The notes beneath the pieces are model-generated. The model did no database searches. It saw only the letters and a program-made list of their open reading frames with translations, and had not been told where the DNA came from. Positions 31,468-32,232 of a DNA stretch of 32,232 bases are shown here, in pieces. The translations under genes and the position numbers were made by a program. This DNA comes from Candidatus Blautia stercoravium (GTDB taxonomy: Bacteria; Bacillota; Clostridia; Lachnospirales; Lachnospiraceae). The stretch lies in NCBI GenBank assembly GCA_019114495.1, contig DXFK01000135.1, forward strand, positions 1 through 32,232, given 5' to 3'. Each line of letters starts with the position of its first letter. Position 1 is the first letter of the stretch.

Positions 31468-32154
31468 TTACACATGAATCGGCATTACAAAGAAATACAT
31501 TACAATAAAGTGACATATACTGCCGCCCATGACAAATAAATGAAAAATTTCATGGGAACCAAAATTTTTATGTTCGGAATTAAACAACGGTAATTTCAGC
31601 GCATAGATAATTCCACCCACGGTATAAATAATTCCCCCTGCCAAAAGCCAGCCGAATCCCGCCGGGGAAAGGGACTGTACAATGGGTACAAAAGCAAATA
31701 CACACAGCCATCCCATACCAATATAAATCACAGAAGAAAACCATTTCGGGCAGGTAATCCAACAAGCCTTAACAACAATTCCGATGAATGCAGCCGTCCA
31801 CACTGCTGCACAAAGCATAATCCCTGTTTTCCCCTGCAAGACAATCAGGCACACCGGCGTATAACTTCCGGCAATCAAAATAAAAATCATCATATGATCC
31901 ATTTTCCGCAGTCTCCGGTTCACCTTTTCCGTAGAATCTACTGTATGATAAATGGTGCTGGCTGCATACAAAAGTATCATACTCAATATGAAAATGCTCA
32001 TGGCAATCATATGAATACTGTCCGGTTCCCTGGCCGCCTTTATAAGCAGCGGCAGCGCTGCCAGCAATGCCATAACACAACCTATAAAATGTGTAATAGC
32101 ACTCCCCGGTTCTTTGATTTTAAATTTTCTGCTGCATTCTGTACTGATTTTCAT
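31468..32154 (-). CDS. Hemolysin III / TrhA family membrane protein (PAQR superfamily)
   Basis: 228 residues with seven hydrophobic spans. The PAQR zinc-site residues are visible: His in AASTIYHTVD after the second span, and the C-terminal pair in SHEIFHLFVMGGSICHF. The start is ATG 32154, eight bases after AAAGGAG; the upstream GTG at 32163 overlaps that site. Family members influence membrane lipid homeostasis in bacteria; the old name hemolysin III does not prove haemolysis. The gene stands alone at the right edge; upstream a TATACT box has no convincing -35. Confidence 0.93.
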   Translation of the reverse strand: MKISTECSRKFKIKEPGSAITHFIGCVMALLAALPLLIKAAREPDSIHMIAMSIFILSMILLYAASTIYHTVDSTEKVNRRLRKMDHMMIFILIAGSYTPVCLIVLQGKTGIMLCAAVWTAAFIGIVVKACWITCPKWFSSVIYIGMGWLCVFAFVPIVQSLSPAGFGWLLAGGIIYTVGGIIYALKLPLFNSEHKNFGSHEIFHLFVMGGSICHFIVMYFFVMPIHV

Positions 32155-32232
32155 GGTCTCCACTCCTTTGCTTCTGAATTCTTAACCTGCTCTCTTATGT
32201 TAGTATATTCAAAACTTTAGTTCTTAACACCG

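Noticed and set aside
1..32232. CRISPR arrays, insertion sequences, prophage or integrative element genes
   Set aside because: No regularly spaced repeats, transposase, integrase or phage structural frames were seen.

Overview
The window looks like the chromosome of a low-to-moderate GC, spore-forming, strictly anaerobic Firmicute of the Lachnospiraceae type (Blautia/Ruminococcus-like). Support: a SpoVT homologue behind a good sigma-G-type promoter, consensus sigma-A promoters, strong AGGAGG ribosome sites, Fe-S and nickel-handling proteins, and many cytoplasmic glycosidases controlled by AraC-type regulators. The genus is inference from gene content. No insertion sequence, prophage, integrase or CRISPR array was seen.

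Layout. 1-5.2 kb is housekeeping: a CvfB-like S1 RNA-binding protein (cut by the left edge), an acyl-ACP thioesterase, tRNA-Gln(CTG), a VanY-like carboxypeptidase, nicotinate phosphoribosyltransferase, SpoVT, and a small autoregulated-looking HTH gene whose translationally coupled partner is split by a -1 frame change at a T TTT TTA heptamer. 5.3-8.5 kb holds a two-gene ABC exporter and a PatB/MalY C-S lyase. 8.5-15.9 kb is an alpha-galactoside locus: solute-binding lipoprotein, two permeases, AraC regulator and GH4 alpha-galactosidase (MelA) on the minus strand, with a divergent YesL-like membrane protein and a GntR regulator.

15.9-21.0 kb is the most unusual part. It is one minus-strand operon from a perfect TTGACA-N17-TATAAT promoter: hypB, a Trp-rich multi-spanning membrane protein (DUF5692-like), a 917-residue Fe-S/flavin oxidoreductase built on a GltD core, and hypA. 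Two nickel-insertion factors thus flank a membrane protein and a large electron-transfer flavoprotein, with no hydrogenase, urease or HypCDEF in view.

21.1-25.8 kb carries a GH79-like glycosidase, a divergent AraC regulator and a RACE-type (corrinoid-protein activase) ASKHA protein lacking the usual N-terminal [2Fe-2S] domain. 25.8-31.4 kb is a second alpha-galactoside locus: HAD phosphatase, GH36 alpha-galactosidase and GH31 glycosidase in a tight operon, divergent from an AraC regulator that is a clear paralogue of the first one. It has no transporter, so it probably depends on the importer of the first locus. The window closes with a hemolysin III/PAQR membrane protein.

All family names come from reading the translations against remembered family features; no database search was run.
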